Source: Pseudomonas kairouanensis (GTDB taxonomy: Bacteria; Pseudomonadota; Gammaproteobacteria; Pseudomonadales; Pseudomonadaceae). Taken from it: 64,000 nucleotides of DNA. The notes beneath the pieces are model-generated. The model ran no database searches and was not told the origin of the DNA. It saw only the letters and a list, made by a program, of their open reading frames with translations. The position numbers were made by a program, and so were the translations under genes. The DNA lies in assembly GCF_004682055.1 (NCBI RefSeq), contig NZ_QUZU01000008.1:62001-126000 (forward strand). The letters run 5' to 3'. Of the stretch, positions 28,244 through 37,714 are shown piece after piece (position 1 is the stretch's first letter; every line of letters begins with the position of its first letter).

Positions 28244-29143
28244 ATGTCCCTCCCCTCCCATGTACGCCTGGTGGAAGTCGGCCCGCGCGACGGCTTGCAA
28301 AACGAAGCCCAGCCCATCAGCGTGGCAGACAAGGTCCGGCTAGTGGATGCATTGAGTGCTGCCGGTGTGGGCTACATCGAAGTCGGCAGTTTTGTCTCAC
28401 CCAAATGGGTGCCGCAAATGGCCGGTTCTGCCGAGGTGTTCGCACACATCCAGCGCAAGCCCGGCGTGACCTACGCCGCACTGGCGCCGAACCTGCGCGG
28501 TTTTGAAGATGCGCTGGCTGCCGGGGTCAAGGAGGTGGCGGTGTTTGCGGCGGCGTCCGAGGCGTTTTCCCAGCGCAATATCAATTGCTCCATCAGCCAG
28601 AGCCTGGAGCGTTTTGTACCGATCATGGCAGCCGCCAAGCAGCAGGGCATCAGCGTGCGTGGGTATGTGTCCTGTGTGTTGGGTTGCCCTTACGAAGGCC
28701 AGGTTGCGCCGGAGCAAGTCGCCGCCGTGGCGCGGGAGCTGTATGCCATGGGCTGCTATGAGGTATCCCTGGGCGACACCATCGGCACCGGCACGGCAGG
28801 CGCCACACGCAGGCTGTTCGAGGTGGTGGGCGCGCAGATACCCCGGGAAAAGCTCGCCGGGCACTTTCATGACACCTATGGCCAGGCGGTTGCAAATATC
28901 TATGCCAGCCTGCTGGAAGGTATCAACGTGTTTGACAGCTCTATCGCGGGCCTCGGCGGCTGCCCCTATGCCAAGGGCGCCAGTGGTAACGTCGCCACCG
29001 AAGACGTGGTGTACCTGCTCGATGGCCTGGGTATCCACACCGGTATCAACTTGGAGGCATTGATTGGCGCGGGTCTGCAAATCAGCAGCGTGCTAGGCAG
29101 GCCTACGGGTTCGCGCGTGGCCAAGGCGCGTAACGCCGGTTGA
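28244..29143 (+). CDS. liuE: Hydroxymethylglutaryl-CoA lyase
   Basis: A 299-residue TIM-barrel lyase cleaving HMG-CoA to acetoacetate and acetyl-CoA, the last step of leucine breakdown. Signature strings are VEVGPRDGLQNEAQPI (catalytic Arg-Asp), FHDTYGQAVANIYASL (metal-binding His) and SIAGLGGCPYAKGASGNVATED (catalytic Cys loop). It sits 16 bases after liuR. Unlike the usual liuABCDE order, it is separated from liuABCD by the sRNA and the acyl-CoA synthetase. Confidence 0.96.
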   Translation: MSLPSHVRLVEVGPRDGLQNEAQPISVADKVRLVDALSAAGVGYIEVGSFVSPKWVPQMAGSAEVFAHIQRKPGVTYAALAPNLRGFEDALAAGVKEVAVFAAASEAFSQRNINCSISQSLERFVPIMAAAKQQGISVRGYVSCVLGCPYEGQVAPEQVAAVARELYAMGCYEVSLGDTIGTGTAGATRRLFEVVGAQIPREKLAGHFHDTYGQAVANIYASLLEGINVFDSSIAGLGGCPYAKGASGNVATEDVVYLLDGLGIHTGINLEALIGAGLQISSVLGRPTGSRVAKARNAG

Positions 29144-29163
29144 GTAGCTTAGCCGTGACAATG

Positions 29164-29193
29164 TGTTACCGCACACCTACACATCGAGTAACA
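29164..29193. promoter_or_regulatory. Possible CbrB activator site
   Basis: TGTTAC (29164-29169) and GTAACA (29188-29193) form an inverted repeat with an 18-base spacer, about 85 bases upstream of the sigma-54 promoter. The half-sites match those I remember for CbrB; the spacing may differ from the published consensus. Confidence 0.5.
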
Positions 29194-29274
29194 CGGGAAC
29201 ATATTTTGTGATATTTGCCGTAGGTCATTTCTTTCAAAAAAGCTAAACCATTGATTTTAAAGGAATTTTAAAAG

Positions 29275-29292
29275 TTGGCACGGCTTCTGCTA
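29275..29292 (+). promoter_or_regulatory. Sigma-54 (RpoN) promoter of the Crc-type sRNA
   Basis: TTGGCACGGCTTCTGCTA carries GG (29277-29278) and GC (29289-29290) exactly 10 bases apart, the -24/-12 spacing. The predicted start is near 29301. Confidence 0.88.
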
Positions 29293-29300
29293 TCTCTATG

Positions 29301-29675
29301 GCATAACAAGAATAAAAAGCGCCAAACCTAATAAAAATAAGACGAAACGACTCTGATATAACAAAAACAACACGGCAGAGACGCAGCTAACAGATTTTTT
29401 TGGAGAAGATGTGCTTCGCAGGGAACGGCAATGCCGAAACCCGCGACCAGTAGAGAAAAATAAAACTACCTTCAGGTAGCTACCCACTGGTTGGATCGAT
29501 CACGAAGAAGCAGGTCAGCGCTCAAAAAAATACGTTTGCTCTTGACCCCGGATGGGGGTCGCCAAAAACAGCGGTAAAGGGTCACGGCTGCCAAAAACAA
29601 CAATAGGCCGCCCCTCAATAATAAAAAAAGAGCACGCAACGACAAATTAAAGGGGACCTTAGGGTCCCCTTTGTG
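29301..29675 (+). ncRNA. crcY: CrcY/CrcZ-family sRNA (Hfq/Crc decoy)
   Basis: A ~375-nt RNA gene. The sequence starts GCATAACAAGAATAAAAAGC and holds repeated A-rich AAnAAnAA motifs near 29305, 29330, 29360, 29452, 29523, 29562, 29591 and 29616, the targets by which CrcZ/CrcY titrate Hfq-Crc and relieve catabolite repression. It is driven by a sigma-54 promoter with an upstream CbrB-like repeat and ends at the 29649-29672 terminator. Length and position beside HMG-CoA lyase fit P. putida crcY as I remember it; crcX/crcZ are less likely. No convincing protein is encoded in this 619-base gap. Confidence 0.85.
29649..29675 (+). terminator. Terminator of the Crc-type sRNA
   Basis: AAAGGGGACC-TTAG-GGTCCCCTTT, a perfect 10-bp stem, followed by TGTGCTTTC. 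The T-run is partly inside the stem. Confidence 0.8.
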
Positions 29676-29716
29676 CTTTCTGCGATTTGATAAATTCCGG
29701 TCGGACACCCATCAGA

Positions 29717-29750
29717 AAATGTGGGAGGGGGCTTGCTCCCTCCCACATTG
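29717..29750. repeat. Collapsed REPIN (arms without centre)
   Basis: AATGTGGGAGG-GGGCTTGCT-CCCTCCCACATT: the two outer arms are joined directly, leaving an 11-bp hairpin. It lies just past the acyl-CoA synthetase stop and may act as its terminator. Confidence 0.8.
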
Positions 29751-29761
29751 GATCTGCGGTG

Positions 29762-31399
29762 TCAGGTAGAGCGAGTTCGCAACTCTTCAATCGAGATTTC
29801 GCGCATGCGAAATTTCTGGATCTTGCCCGTCACCGTCATCGGAAACTCATCCACGAACTTGAAGTGCCTGGGCGTCTTGAAATGCGCGATCCGGTCCTTG
29901 CACCAGGTCTGCAGCTCCAGCGCGTTGGCCACCTGGCCTGGGTGGAACTTGATCCACGCCACAATCTCTTCGCCGTAGCGCTCATCCGGAATACCAATGA
30001 CCTGCACGTCCGCCACCGCCGGGTGAGTGAAGAAAAACTCTTCAAGCTCGCGTGGGTACACGTTCTCACCCCCGCGAATGATCATGTCCTTGTTGCGACC
30101 GGCGATGCACACGTAGCCCTGCTCATCCATGCTCGCCAGGTCGCCGGTGTGCATCCAGCCCGCGTCGTCGATGGCTTCGCGGGTGGCGTCAGGGTTGTTC
30201 CAGTAGCCGAGCATCACGCTGTAGCCACGGGTACACAGCTCGCCGATCTGGCCACGGGCGACGGTGTTGCCCGCGGGGTCGATGATCTTGCTTTCCAATT
30301 GCGGCTGGGTGCGGCCCACGGTGGTAACGCGGCGTTCCAGGTCGTCATTGGCGCCGGTCTGCAGCGACACCGGGCTGGTTTCGGTCATGCCGTAGGCGAT
30401 CTGCACTTCGCCCATGTGCAACTCGCTGATGACCCGACGCATCACTTCGATGGGGCATGTGGCGCCAGCCATGATGCCGGTGCGCAGGTTGGTCAGGTCG
30501 AATTCGCCACGGCGGGGGTGATCGAGCATGGCGATAAACATAGTGGGCACGCCGTACAGTCCGGTGGCGCGCTCTTCGGCGAGAGCTGTCAGGGTCAACA
30601 ACGGATCGAAGCCGTCATTGGGGTAAATCATCGTGGTGCCGTGGGTGATGCAGCCCAGGTTGCCCATCACCATGCCGAAGCAGTGATACAGCGGCACCGG
30701 GATCACCAGGCGGTCTTGGGCAGTCAGGCCGAGGCTTTCGCCGACCATGTAACCGTTATTGAGAATGTTGTGATGACTGAGGGTGGCACCCTTGGGGAAA
30801 CCGGTGGTACCGGAGGTGTACTGGATGTTTACCGGTTGATCGAAGTGCAAGCTGGCCTGACGGGTATGCAGCTGCTCAGGCGGGACGCCTGCGCCGAGGG
30901 CCGCAAGCTGCGACCAGGGCATGAAGCCTGCGGGTGGCGTGGGGTCTAGGCTGATAACGCCGCGTAGGTCTGGCTTCAATTCCTGCAGCATGGCGTGGTA
31001 GTCGGAACTCTTGAACGCGCCCGCACACACCAACCATTGACAGCCGGACTGCCTGAGCACGTAGTCCAGTTCAGTGCTGCGATAGGCCGGGTTGATGTTC
31101 ACCAGGACCACCCCGAGCTTGGCGCTGGCGATCTGGCTGATGCACCACTCGGCGCAGTTTGGTGCCCAGATCCCCAGGCGATCCCCCGCCTGCATGCCCA
31201 GGGCCAAGAAAGCACGGGCGTGCAGGTCAACCGCGTCGGCCAATTGCCGCCAGGTGTACCGGCGCTGCTGATGGCACACCACCAAGGCCTCGCCATCGGG
31301 AAAGTGTGCAACGGTGTTGTCGAAAGCCTGACCAATCGTCATGGCCAGCAAGGGTTTTTCCTGGGAGCCACGGCTGTAGCTCTGGTTCGGTTGTTCCAT
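29762..31399 (-). CDS. AMP-binding acyl-CoA synthetase of the liu locus
   Basis: A 545-residue adenylate-forming acyl-CoA ligase. Core motifs: [20 protein letters not shown] (P-loop), [47 protein letters not shown] (hinge) and [14 protein letters not shown] with the adenylation Lys. The start at 31399 is preceded by CAGGGGTCGTT; an in-frame ATG 69 bases upstream would begin inside the operator region. A LiuR-type site at 31427 and the divergent liuA gene suggest it activates isovalerate or another branched acid. Exact chain length is unknown. Confidence 0.9.
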   Translation of the reverse strand: MEQPNQSYSRGSQEKPLLAMTIGQAFDNTVAHFPDGEALVVCHQQRRYTWRQLADAVDLHARAFLALGMQAGDRLGIWAPNCAEWCISQIASAKLGVVLVNINPAYRSTELDYVLRQSGCQWLVCAGAFKSSDYHAMLQELKPDLRGVISLDPTPPAGFMPWSQLAALGAGVPPEQLHTRQASLHFDQPVNIQYTSGTTGFPKGATLSHHNILNNGYMVGESLGLTAQDRLVIPVPLYHCFGMVMGNLGCITHGTTMIYPNDGFDPLLTLTALAEERATGLYGVPTMFIAMLDHPRRGEFDLTNLRTGIMAGATCPIEVMRRVISELHMGEVQIAYGMTETSPVSLQTGANDDLERRVTTVGRTQPQLESKIIDPAGNTVARGQIGELCTRGYSVMLGYWNNPDATREAIDDAGWMHTGDLASMDEQGYVCIAGRNKDMIIRGGENVYPRELEEFFFTHPAVADVQVIGIPDERYGEEIVAWIKFHPGQVANALELQTWCKDRIAHFKTPRHFKFVDEFPMTVTGKIQKFRMREISIEELRTRST

Positions 31400-31426
31400 A
31401 ACGACCCCTGTTGTCTTTTTTGTAGG

Positions 31427-31442
31427 TTGACGTATACGTAAA
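31427..31442. promoter_or_regulatory. LiuR-type operator upstream of the acyl-CoA synthetase
   Basis: TTGACGTATACGTAAA, one mismatch from a perfect 16-bp palindrome, 28 bases before the synthetase start codon on the minus strand. Confidence 0.75.
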
Positions 31443-31470
31443 CTACGATTGACAGCTTCGTAACGCAAGC

Positions 31471-31484
31471 TTACGTTAACGTAA
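31471..31484. promoter_or_regulatory. LiuR-type operator upstream of liuA
   Basis: TTACGTTAACGTAA, a perfect 14-bp palindrome with the same ACGTTAACGT core as the liuR site, 59 bases before liuA. A TTGACA at 31449 could be the -35 of the liu promoter, but no clear -10 was found. Confidence 0.75.
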
Positions 31485-31542
31485 AGGTGAGCACGTTCCC
31501 CCTTCTCTCATAAAAACAATGTTCAACTAAAGGTGCCTGTCC

Positions 31543-32706
31543 ATGAGTTACCCGTCCCTGAACTTCGCCCTCGGCGAAACCATCGACATGCTGCGCGACC
31601 AAGTGCAGTCCTTCGTAGCCAAGGAAATCGCACCCCGCGCGGCCCAGATCGACAGTGACAACCTGTTCCCTGCCGATCTGTGGCGCAAGTTCGGTGACAT
31701 GGGCCTGCTCGGGATCACCGTGCCAGAAGAATACGGCGGCGCCGGCCTGGGTTACCTGGCCCATGTGGTGACCATGGAAGAGATCAGCCGCGGCTCAGCC
31801 TCGGTGGCGTTGTCCTACGGCGCCCATTCCAACCTGTGTGTGAACCAGATCAACCGCAACGGCAACCACGCGCAAAAACTCAAGTACCTGCCTCAACTCA
31901 TCAGCGGCGAACACGTTGGCGCCCTGGCCATGAGCGAGCCCAATGCCGGCTCCGATGTGGTCTCGATGAAACTGCGCGCCGACAAACACGGCGATCATTA
32001 CGTGCTCAACGGCAGCAAGACCTGGATCACCAACGGCCCCGACGCCAACACCTACGTGATCTACGCCAAGACCGACCTGGAAAAGGGCCCCCACGGCATC
32101 ACCGCGTTTATCGTCGAACGCGACTGGAAAGGCTTCAGCCGCAGCAACAAGTTCGACAAGTTGGGCATGCGCGGCTCAAACACCTGCGAGCTGTTTTTCG
32201 ATGACGTGCAAGTGCCCGAAGAAAACATCCTCGGCGCCCTCAACGGCGGCGTAAAAGTGCTGATGAGCGGCCTGGACTACGAGCGCGTAGTGCTCTCCGG
32301 CGGCCCCACCGGCATCATGCAAGCCTGCATGGACCTGATCGTGCCCTACATCCACGACCGCAAGCAGTTCGGCCAGAGCATCGGCGAATTCCAGCTGATC
32401 CAGGGCAAGGTCGCCGACATGTACACCCAACTCAACGCCAGCCGCGCCTACCTTTACGCGGTGGCCCAAGCCTGCGAGCGCGGCGAAACCACGCGCAAGG
32501 ACGCCGCCGGGGTGATTCTCTACAGCGCCGAACGCGCGACACAGATGGCGCTGGACGCGATCCAGATTCTGGGCGGCAACGGCTATATCAACGAATTCCC
32601 TGCCGGTCGCCTGCTGCGCGACGCCAAGTTGTACGAAATCGGCGCGGGCACCAGTGAGATTCGCCGCATGTTGATCGGTCGCGAACTGTTCAACGAAACC
32701 CGCTGA
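31543..32706 (+). CDS. liuA: Isovaleryl-CoA dehydrogenase
   Basis: A 387-residue FAD enzyme oxidising isovaleryl-CoA to 3-methylcrotonyl-CoA. Motifs: [21 protein letters not shown] (FAD), and [22 protein letters not shown], where the Glu of DYERV is at the catalytic position specific to isovaleryl-CoA dehydrogenases; C-terminal [35 protein letters not shown]. It is the first gene of liuABCD, with AAAGGTGCCTGTCC before the ATG. Confidence 0.96.
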   Translation: MSYPSLNFALGETIDMLRDQVQSFVAKEIAPRAAQIDSDNLFPADLWRKFGDMGLLGITVPEEYGGAGLGYLAHVVTMEEISRGSASVALSYGAHSNLCVNQINRNGNHAQKLKYLPQLISGEHVGALAMSEPNAGSDVVSMKLRADKHGDHYVLNGSKTWITNGPDANTYVIYAKTDLEKGPHGITAFIVERDWKGFSRSNKFDKLGMRGSNTCELFFDDVQVPEENILGALNGGVKVLMSGLDYERVVLSGGPTGIMQACMDLIVPYIHDRKQFGQSIGEFQLIQGKVADMYTQLNASRAYLYAVAQACERGETTRKDAAGVILYSAERATQMALDAIQILGGNGYINEFPAGRLLRDAKLYEIGAGTSEIRRMLIGRELFNETR

Positions 32707-32717
32707 GGGCGCGATCC

Positions 32718-34325
32718 ATGGCCACCTTGCACACTCAACTGAACCCCCGCTCGGCGGAGTTCGCCGCCAATAGCGCCGCGATGCGCCAACAGGTCGACGC
32801 CCTGCACAGCCTGCTCGCCCATGTGCAGCAAGGCGGCGGTGCCAAGGCCCAGGAGCGGCACACGTCGCGGGGCAAACTGCTGCCTCGCGAACGGATCAAT
32901 CGCCTGCTCGACCCTGGTTCGCCGTTCCTTGAACTTAGCCAACTCGCCGCCCACCAGGTGTATGGCGAAGACGTGCCCGCTGCCGGGGTAATCGCCGGTA
33001 TCGGCCGCGTGGAGGGCGTGGAATGCATGATCGTCGCCAACGACGCCACGGTCAAAGGCGGCTCCTACTACCCGCTCACCGTAAAAAAACACCTGCGCGC
33101 CCAGACCATCGCCGAGCAGAACCGCCTGCCCTGCATCTACCTGGTGGACTCCGGCGGCGCCAACCTGCCGCGCCAGGACGAAGTGTTCCCCGACCGCGAG
33201 CACTTCGGGCGGATCTTCTTCAACCAGGCCAACATGAGCGCCCAGGGCATCCCGCAGATCGCCGTGGTGATGGGTTCGTGCACCGCCGGTGGCGCCTACG
33301 TGCCAGCCATGGCGGACGAAGCGATCATGGTGCGCCAGCAAGCCACCATCTTTCTGGCCGGTCCGCCGTTGGTAAAGGCCGCGACCGGTGAAGTGGTAAG
33401 TGCCGAAGACCTGGGCGGTGCCGATGTGCATTGCAAGATCTCCGGCGTGGCCGACCACTATGCCGACAACGATGAGCACGCATTGGCCTTGGCCCGCCGC
33501 AGCGTGGCCAACCTGAACTGGCGCAAGCACGGCCAGTTGGTGCAACGCCCGTCGGTGGCACCGCTGTACGACAGCGAAGAGTTGTACGGCGTCATTCCCG
33601 CCGACGCCAAGCAGCCGTTCGATGTGCGTGAAGTGATTGCGCGACTGGTGGACGGCTCGGTGTTCGATGAGTTCAAGGCGCTGTTTGGCACCACGCTGGT
33701 ATGCGGCTTTGCCCACCTGCACGGCTACCCGATTGCGATCCTCGCCAACAACGGGATTCTGTTCGCCGAAGCCGCACAAAAAGGCGCGCACTTTATCGAA
33801 CTGGCCTGCCAGCGTGGAATTCCCCTGGTGTTTTTGCAGAACATCACCGGTTTTATGGTTGGCCAGAAGTACGAAGCTGGCGGTATCGCCAAGCATGGCG
33901 CCAAGCTGGTCACTGCCGTGGCCTGTGCCAAGGTACCGAAGTTCACCGTGATCATCGGCGGCAGTTTTGGCGCGGGTAACTATGGCATGTGCGGCCGCGC
34001 CTACGACCCGCGCTTTTTGTGGATGTGGCCCAATGCGCGCATCGGCGTGATGGGCGCCGAGCAGGCCGCCGGGGTGCTGGTGCAGGTCAAGCGTGAACAG
34101 GCCGAACGCGCCGGCAATGGTTTCAGTGCCGAAGAAGAAGCAGCGATCAAGCAGCCGATCCTTGACCAGTATGAAACCCAGGGCCACCCCTATTATTCCA
34201 GTGCGCGCCTGTGGGATGACGGTGTCATCGACCCGCTGCAAACCCGAGACATCCTGGCCCTGGCCCTGTCCGCCGCGTTGAATGCGCCTATCGAGCCGAG
34301 CCGCTTCGGCGTGTTCCGCATGTAA
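32718..34325 (+). CDS. liuB: Methylcrotonyl-CoA carboxylase beta subunit (carboxyltransferase)
   Basis: A 535-residue carboxyltransferase that moves CO2 from biotin to 3-methylcrotonyl-CoA. Strings [58 protein letters not shown] and [33 protein letters not shown] are typical of MCC beta. It follows liuA after 11 bases and works with LiuD. Confidence 0.97.
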   Translation: MATLHTQLNPRSAEFAANSAAMRQQVDALHSLLAHVQQGGGAKAQERHTSRGKLLPRERINRLLDPGSPFLELSQLAAHQVYGEDVPAAGVIAGIGRVEGVECMIVANDATVKGGSYYPLTVKKHLRAQTIAEQNRLPCIYLVDSGGANLPRQDEVFPDREHFGRIFFNQANMSAQGIPQIAVVMGSCTAGGAYVPAMADEAIMVRQQATIFLAGPPLVKAATGEVVSAEDLGGADVHCKISGVADHYADNDEHALALARRSVANLNWRKHGQLVQRPSVAPLYDSEELYGVIPADAKQPFDVREVIARLVDGSVFDEFKALFGTTLVCGFAHLHGYPIAILANNGILFAEAAQKGAHFIELACQRGIPLVFLQNITGFMVGQKYEAGGIAKHGAKLVTAVACAKVPKFTVIIGGSFGAGNYGMCGRAYDPRFLWMWPNARIGVMGAEQAAGVLVQVKREQAERAGNGFSAEEEAAIKQPILDQYETQGHPYYSSARLWDDGVIDPLQTRDILALALSAALNAPIEPSRFGVFRM

Positions 34326-34340
34326 ATGGAGCCGTACCCC

Positions 34341-35147
34341 ATGAGCGATTTCAATACCCTCGAACTGATCACCGACCGACGTGGCTTTGCCACGCTGTGG
34401 CTCAGTCGTGAAGCCAAGAACAATGCCTTCAACGCCCAGATGATCCGCGAGCTGATCATCGCCCTCGACCAGGTACAAGCCGACCCGTCCCTGCGCTTTC
34501 TGCTGCTGCGGGGACGAGGCAAGCATTTCAGCGCCGGTGCCGACCTGGCCTGGATGCAGCAATCGGCCGAACTGGATTACCACACCAACCTGGACGACGC
34601 CCGCGAACTGGCGGAACTGATGTACAACCTGGCCAAGCTGAAAATCCCCACGCTGGCAGTGGTGCAAGGCGCGGCCTACGGCGGTGCACTGGGCCTGATC
34701 AGTTGCTGCGACATGGCCATTGGCGCCGATGATGCGCAGTTCTGCCTCTCGGAAGTACGCATCGGGCTGGCCCCGGCGGTGATCAGCCCCTTCGTGGTGC
34801 AAGCCATCGGCGAACGTGCGGCGCGGCGCTATGCCCTGACCGCCGAACGCTTTGGTGGCCAGCGGGCTCGGGAAATCGGCCTGCTGGCCGAGAGCTACCC
34901 TATCGACGACCTGCCCCGGCAGGTGGAGCGATGGATCGCCAACCTGCTGCAAAACAGCCCGGCAGCCATGCGTGCCAGCAAGGATCTGTTGCGGGAGGTG
35001 GGCAACGGCGCCCTCACCCCTGCCCTGCGCCGCTATTGTGAAAACGCTATCGCCCGCATCCGCGTCAGCGCCGAAGGCCAGGAAGGCTTGCGCGCGTTCC
35101 TGCAAAAACGTGCACCCAGCTGGCAGGCACAGGAGCCGCGTTCATGA
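34341..35147 (+). CDS. liuC: Methylglutaconyl-CoA hydratase (enoyl-CoA hydratase family)
   Basis: A 268-residue crotonase-fold hydratase converting 3-methylglutaconyl-CoA to HMG-CoA. Oxyanion-hole strings LRGRGKHFSAGADLAWMQ and VQGAAYGGALGLISCCDMAIGADDAQF are visible, as is the SEVRIGLAPAVISPFV helix. The start at 34341 has GGAG 9 bases upstream; the in-frame ATG at 34326 lies next to the liuB stop without its own site. The stop overlaps liuD by 4 bases. Confidence 0.94.
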   Translation: MSDFNTLELITDRRGFATLWLSREAKNNAFNAQMIRELIIALDQVQADPSLRFLLLRGRGKHFSAGADLAWMQQSAELDYHTNLDDARELAELMYNLAKLKIPTLAVVQGAAYGGALGLISCCDMAIGADDAQFCLSEVRIGLAPAVISPFVVQAIGERAARRYALTAERFGGQRAREIGLLAESYPIDDLPRQVERWIANLLQNSPAAMRASKDLLREVGNGALTPALRRYCENAIARIRVSAEGQEGLRAFLQKRAPSWQAQEPRS

Positions 35148-37066
35148 GCACATTGACGACCCTGCTGGTGGCCAATCGCGGCGAGATTGCCTGCCGTGTC
35201 ATGCGGACCGCCAAGGCCATGGGCCTGACCACCGTAGCCGTGCACAGCGTCACTGACCGGAACGCCCGGCACAGCCGTGAAGCGGATATCCGCGTGGACC
35301 TCGGCGGCAGCAAGGCCACCGACAGTTACCTGCAGATCGACAAATTGATCGCCGCCGCCCACGCCAGTGGCGCCCAGGCAATTCACCCCGGCTACGGCTT
35401 TTTGTCGGAGAACGCAGGGTTCGCCCGCGCGATTGAGGCCGCCGGCTTGATCTTCCTCGGCCCGCCCGCCTCGGCCATTGATGCCATGGGCAGCAAGTCC
35501 GCCGCCAAAACCCTGATGGAAACCGCCGGCGTACCGCTGGTACCGGGTTACCACGGGCAAGCCCAGGACCTGGACACCTTCCGCGCGGCCTGTGAGCGCA
35601 TCGGTTACCCCGTGTTGCTCAAGGCCACGGCCGGGGGCGGCGGCAAGGGCATGAAGGTGGTGGAGGACGTCAGCCAACTGGCCGAAGCCCTGGCCTCGGC
35701 CCAGCGTGAGGCGCTGTCGTCGTTCGGCAATGGGCAGATGCTGGTGGAGAAATACCTGCTTAAGCCACGCCATGTGGAGATCCAGGTGTTTGCCGATCAG
35801 CACGGGCATTGCTTGTACCTCAATGAGCGCGATTGCTCGATCCAGCGCCGTCACCAGAAAGTGGTCGAGGAAGCACCCGCACCGGGGCTGAGTGCGCAAC
35901 AGCGCCAGGCCATGGGCGAAGCCGCCGTGCGTGCGGCCCAGGCCATCGGTTACGTGGGCGCGGGCACCGTGGAGTTTTTGCTGGATGCGCGCGGCGAATT
36001 CTTTTTTATGGAGATGAACACCCGACTGCAGGTTGAACACCCAGTCACCGAGGCGATTACCGGCCTTGACCTGGTGGCTTGGCAGATTCGCGTGGCCCAG
36101 GGCGAGGCACTGCCGATCACCCAAGCGCAGGTGCCTTTGGTGGGGCATGCGATTGAAGTGCGGCTGTATGCCGAAGACCCGGCCAATGATTTCCTGCCGG
36201 CCACCGGGCAGTTGGCGCTGTATCGCGAATCTGCCGCCGGCCCTGGGCGCCGGGTGGACAGCGGTGTGGAACAAGGCGATAGCGTGTCGCCCTTCTACGA
36301 CCCAATGCTCGGCAAGCTGATTGCCTGGGGCGAGGACCGTGAACAGGCACGCCTGCGCTTGCTCGGCATGCTTGACGAGTTTGCGGTGGGCGGGCTCAAG
36401 ACCAACCTGGGTTTTCTGCGGCGCATCATCGGCCACCCTGCATTCGCGGCGGCCGAGTTGGATACCGGGTTCATCCCGCGTTATCAGGACCAGTTGCTGC
36501 CGGCGCCAGGGGCGTTGAGCGATGAGTTCTGGCAGGCGGCCGGGGCAGCCCTCATGCAGAGCATGCCTGCGGGTGAAGGGCCTTGGGCAGACACACGCGG
36601 ATTTCGCGCGGGCTTGCCAGCACAGATATCTGTGCATTTGAGCTGCAATGGGCAGGATCGGTTGGTGACGCTGGCGGGCACCGCACAGCTGCAAGGCGAG
36701 CAGTTGCTGATTGAGCACCAGGGTGTGCGTCGCGCCCATCTGGCGGTTCGCAGCGAAGGCACCCTGTACTTGCGCTGGGATGGCGAGGTGCAAGCAGTGA
36801 GCCTGTTCGACCCGATTGCAGCCGTCGAGGCCAACCAATCCCATCAAGGCGGCCTCACGGCGCCGATGAACGGCAGCATCGTGCGCGTGCTGGTGGAGCC
36901 AGGCCAGCACGTTGAGGCAGGCACGCAACTGGTGGTGCTCGAAGCGATGAAGATGGAACACAGCATCCGTGCGCCCCAGGCCGGGGTGGTCAAGGCGCTG
37001 TTCTGCCAGGAAGGCGAAATGGTTGCCGAAGGTTGCGCGCTGGTGGAACTCGACACGGCGGATTAA
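35144..37066 (+). CDS. liuD: Methylcrotonyl-CoA carboxylase alpha subunit (biotin carboxylase/BCCP)
   Basis: A 640-residue biotin-dependent subunit. The ATP-grasp biotin carboxylase domain includes LLVANRGEIACRVMRTAK, IHPGYGFLSENAGFARA, KATAGGGGKGMKVVEDV and FFMEMNTRLQVEHPVTEAITG. The biotinyl domain ends the protein with VVLEAMKMEHSIRAP (biotinylated Lys in EAMKM). It carboxylates 3-methylcrotonyl-CoA together with LiuB and ends the liu operon. Confidence 0.97.
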   Translation: MSTLTTLLVANRGEIACRVMRTAKAMGLTTVAVHSVTDRNARHSREADIRVDLGGSKATDSYLQIDKLIAAAHASGAQAIHPGYGFLSENAGFARAIEAAGLIFLGPPASAIDAMGSKSAAKTLMETAGVPLVPGYHGQAQDLDTFRAACERIGYPVLLKATAGGGGKGMKVVEDVSQLAEALASAQREALSSFGNGQMLVEKYLLKPRHVEIQVFADQHGHCLYLNERDCSIQRRHQKVVEEAPAPGLSAQQRQAMGEAAVRAAQAIGYVGAGTVEFLLDARGEFFFMEMNTRLQVEHPVTEAITGLDLVAWQIRVAQGEALPITQAQVPLVGHAIEVRLYAEDPANDFLPATGQLALYRESAAGPGRRVDSGVEQGDSVSPFYDPMLGKLIAWGEDREQARLRLLGMLDEFAVGGLKTNLGFLRRIIGHPAFAAAELDTGFIPRYQDQLLPAPGALSDEFWQAAGAALMQSMPAGEGPWADTRGFRAGLPAQISVHLSCNGQDRLVTLAGTAQLQGEQLLIEHQGVRRAHLAVRSEGTLYLRWDGEVQAVSLFDPIAAVEANQSHQGGLTAPMNGSIVRVLVEPGQHVEAGTQLVVLEAMKMEHSIRAPQAGVVKALFCQEGEMVAEGCALVELDTAD

Positions 37067-37087
37067 AACCTGGCAGTGGCCTGCCTC

Positions 37088-37247
37088 GCACGTATTGCGC
37101 AGCGCGGCGGCCACGGCCTATGAGTCGGCCAGCAGCCATCAGGGCAACCAGCGGGACCTGGCGTTTTCAGTGGAGTATTTGATCGATATGGCCAACGCCA
37201 AGGTGGAGCGGTCGTTGCAGGCGCCACAAGCTCAGGCGAACGCATGA
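37088..37247 (+). pseudogene. Remnant of a DUF3077/DUF6124-like gene
   Basis: The frame reading YESASSHQGNQRDLAFSVEYLIDMANAKVERSLQ up to a TGA at 37245 resembles the C-terminal helix of DUF6124-type proteins (compare SVALGICRMLEGIQLMVDSA in the gene at 5976). There is no start codon, ribosome site or N-terminal half between it and the liuD stop, so it looks like a truncated relic. Similarity was judged by eye only. Confidence 0.35.
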
Positions 37248-37290
37248 CAGACACGAAAGAAAAATATTTCTATCTCATGGATAAAAACAT

Positions 37291-37319
37291 TTGACTTGCA
37301 AATGATAATGATTATTATT
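37291..37319 (+). promoter_or_regulatory. Fur-box promoter of the PrrF sRNA
   Basis: TTGACT (37291-37296) and TATTAT (37313-37318) are spaced by 16 bases. The segment AAATGATAATGATTATTATT (37300-37319) is a strong Fur box of the GATAAT type covering the -10. Iron-Fur should repress it. Confidence 0.88.
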
Positions 37320-37324
37320 GGACC

Positions 37325-37440
37325 CAGCTGATCGCGAGATCAGTCGATAGACCAAGAGACCTTAGGTCGGACTTTTGGAATATCTCCTCATCAGGCTAAT
37401 CACGGTTTTTGACCCGGCTCTTTGGCCGGGTCTTTTTTTT
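37325..37440 (+). ncRNA. prrF: PrrF iron-responsive sRNA
   Basis: A ~116-nt RNA gene. It contains the conserved PrrF core running from GACCTTAGGTCGGACTTTTG (37359 onward) through TATCTCCTCATCAGGCTAAT to CACGG (37405), the antisense region that represses iron-containing proteins under iron starvation. It ends in GACCCGGC-TCTTT-GGCCGGGTC plus eight T (37411-37440). The start is inferred from the promoter. I cannot tell PrrF1 from PrrF2; fluorescens-group genomes carry the copies apart. Confidence 0.92.
37411..37440 (+). terminator. Terminator of PrrF
   Basis: GACCCGGC and GCCGGGTC stem with a short loop, followed by TTTTTTTT. Confidence 0.9.
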
Positions 37441-37570
37441 GCCAGTTTCCCTGGCATGGCTTCAGGCTAATGAAGACTGTGTGTTGCTCGATGGCGCGCA
37501 TGGTAGCAAAAGACTATCGCCAAAAGAAAGCCGAGCCAGCGCTCCAGGCCGGATCTTTGCGAATTAGCGC

Positions 37571-37590
37571 TTGAGAATCAATCTCATAAT
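37571..37590. promoter_or_regulatory. Weak Fur-like inverted repeat
   Basis: TTGAGAATCAATCTCATAAT contains TGAGA-N5-TCTCA, resembling degenerate Fur boxes, 125 bases before the M14 peptidase start. The rest of the 37441-37714 gap shows no gene. Confidence 0.25.
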
Positions 37591-37714
37591 CCCTAAGCTG
37601 CGGCAGCGTCACGGATGACGCCCCCTACTCCTCTGCAACAATTTTTGCATCCAGCGTTTGCCCCACTCCTGTGTAAGATATCTGCCACAACACTCATATT
37701 CAGGCACCCAGACT

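Noticed and set aside
29296-29708. Short minus-strand frames in the liuE-synthetase gap
   Set aside because: They are antisense to the Crc-type sRNA, have no ribosome sites, and the A-rich motifs and terminator explain the region better.
32583-37114. Long minus-strand frames (840 and 693 codons) opposite liuB-liuC-liuD
   Set aside because: They are antisense to strongly recognisable carboxylase genes, with low-complexity His/Gln/Gly-rich translation.
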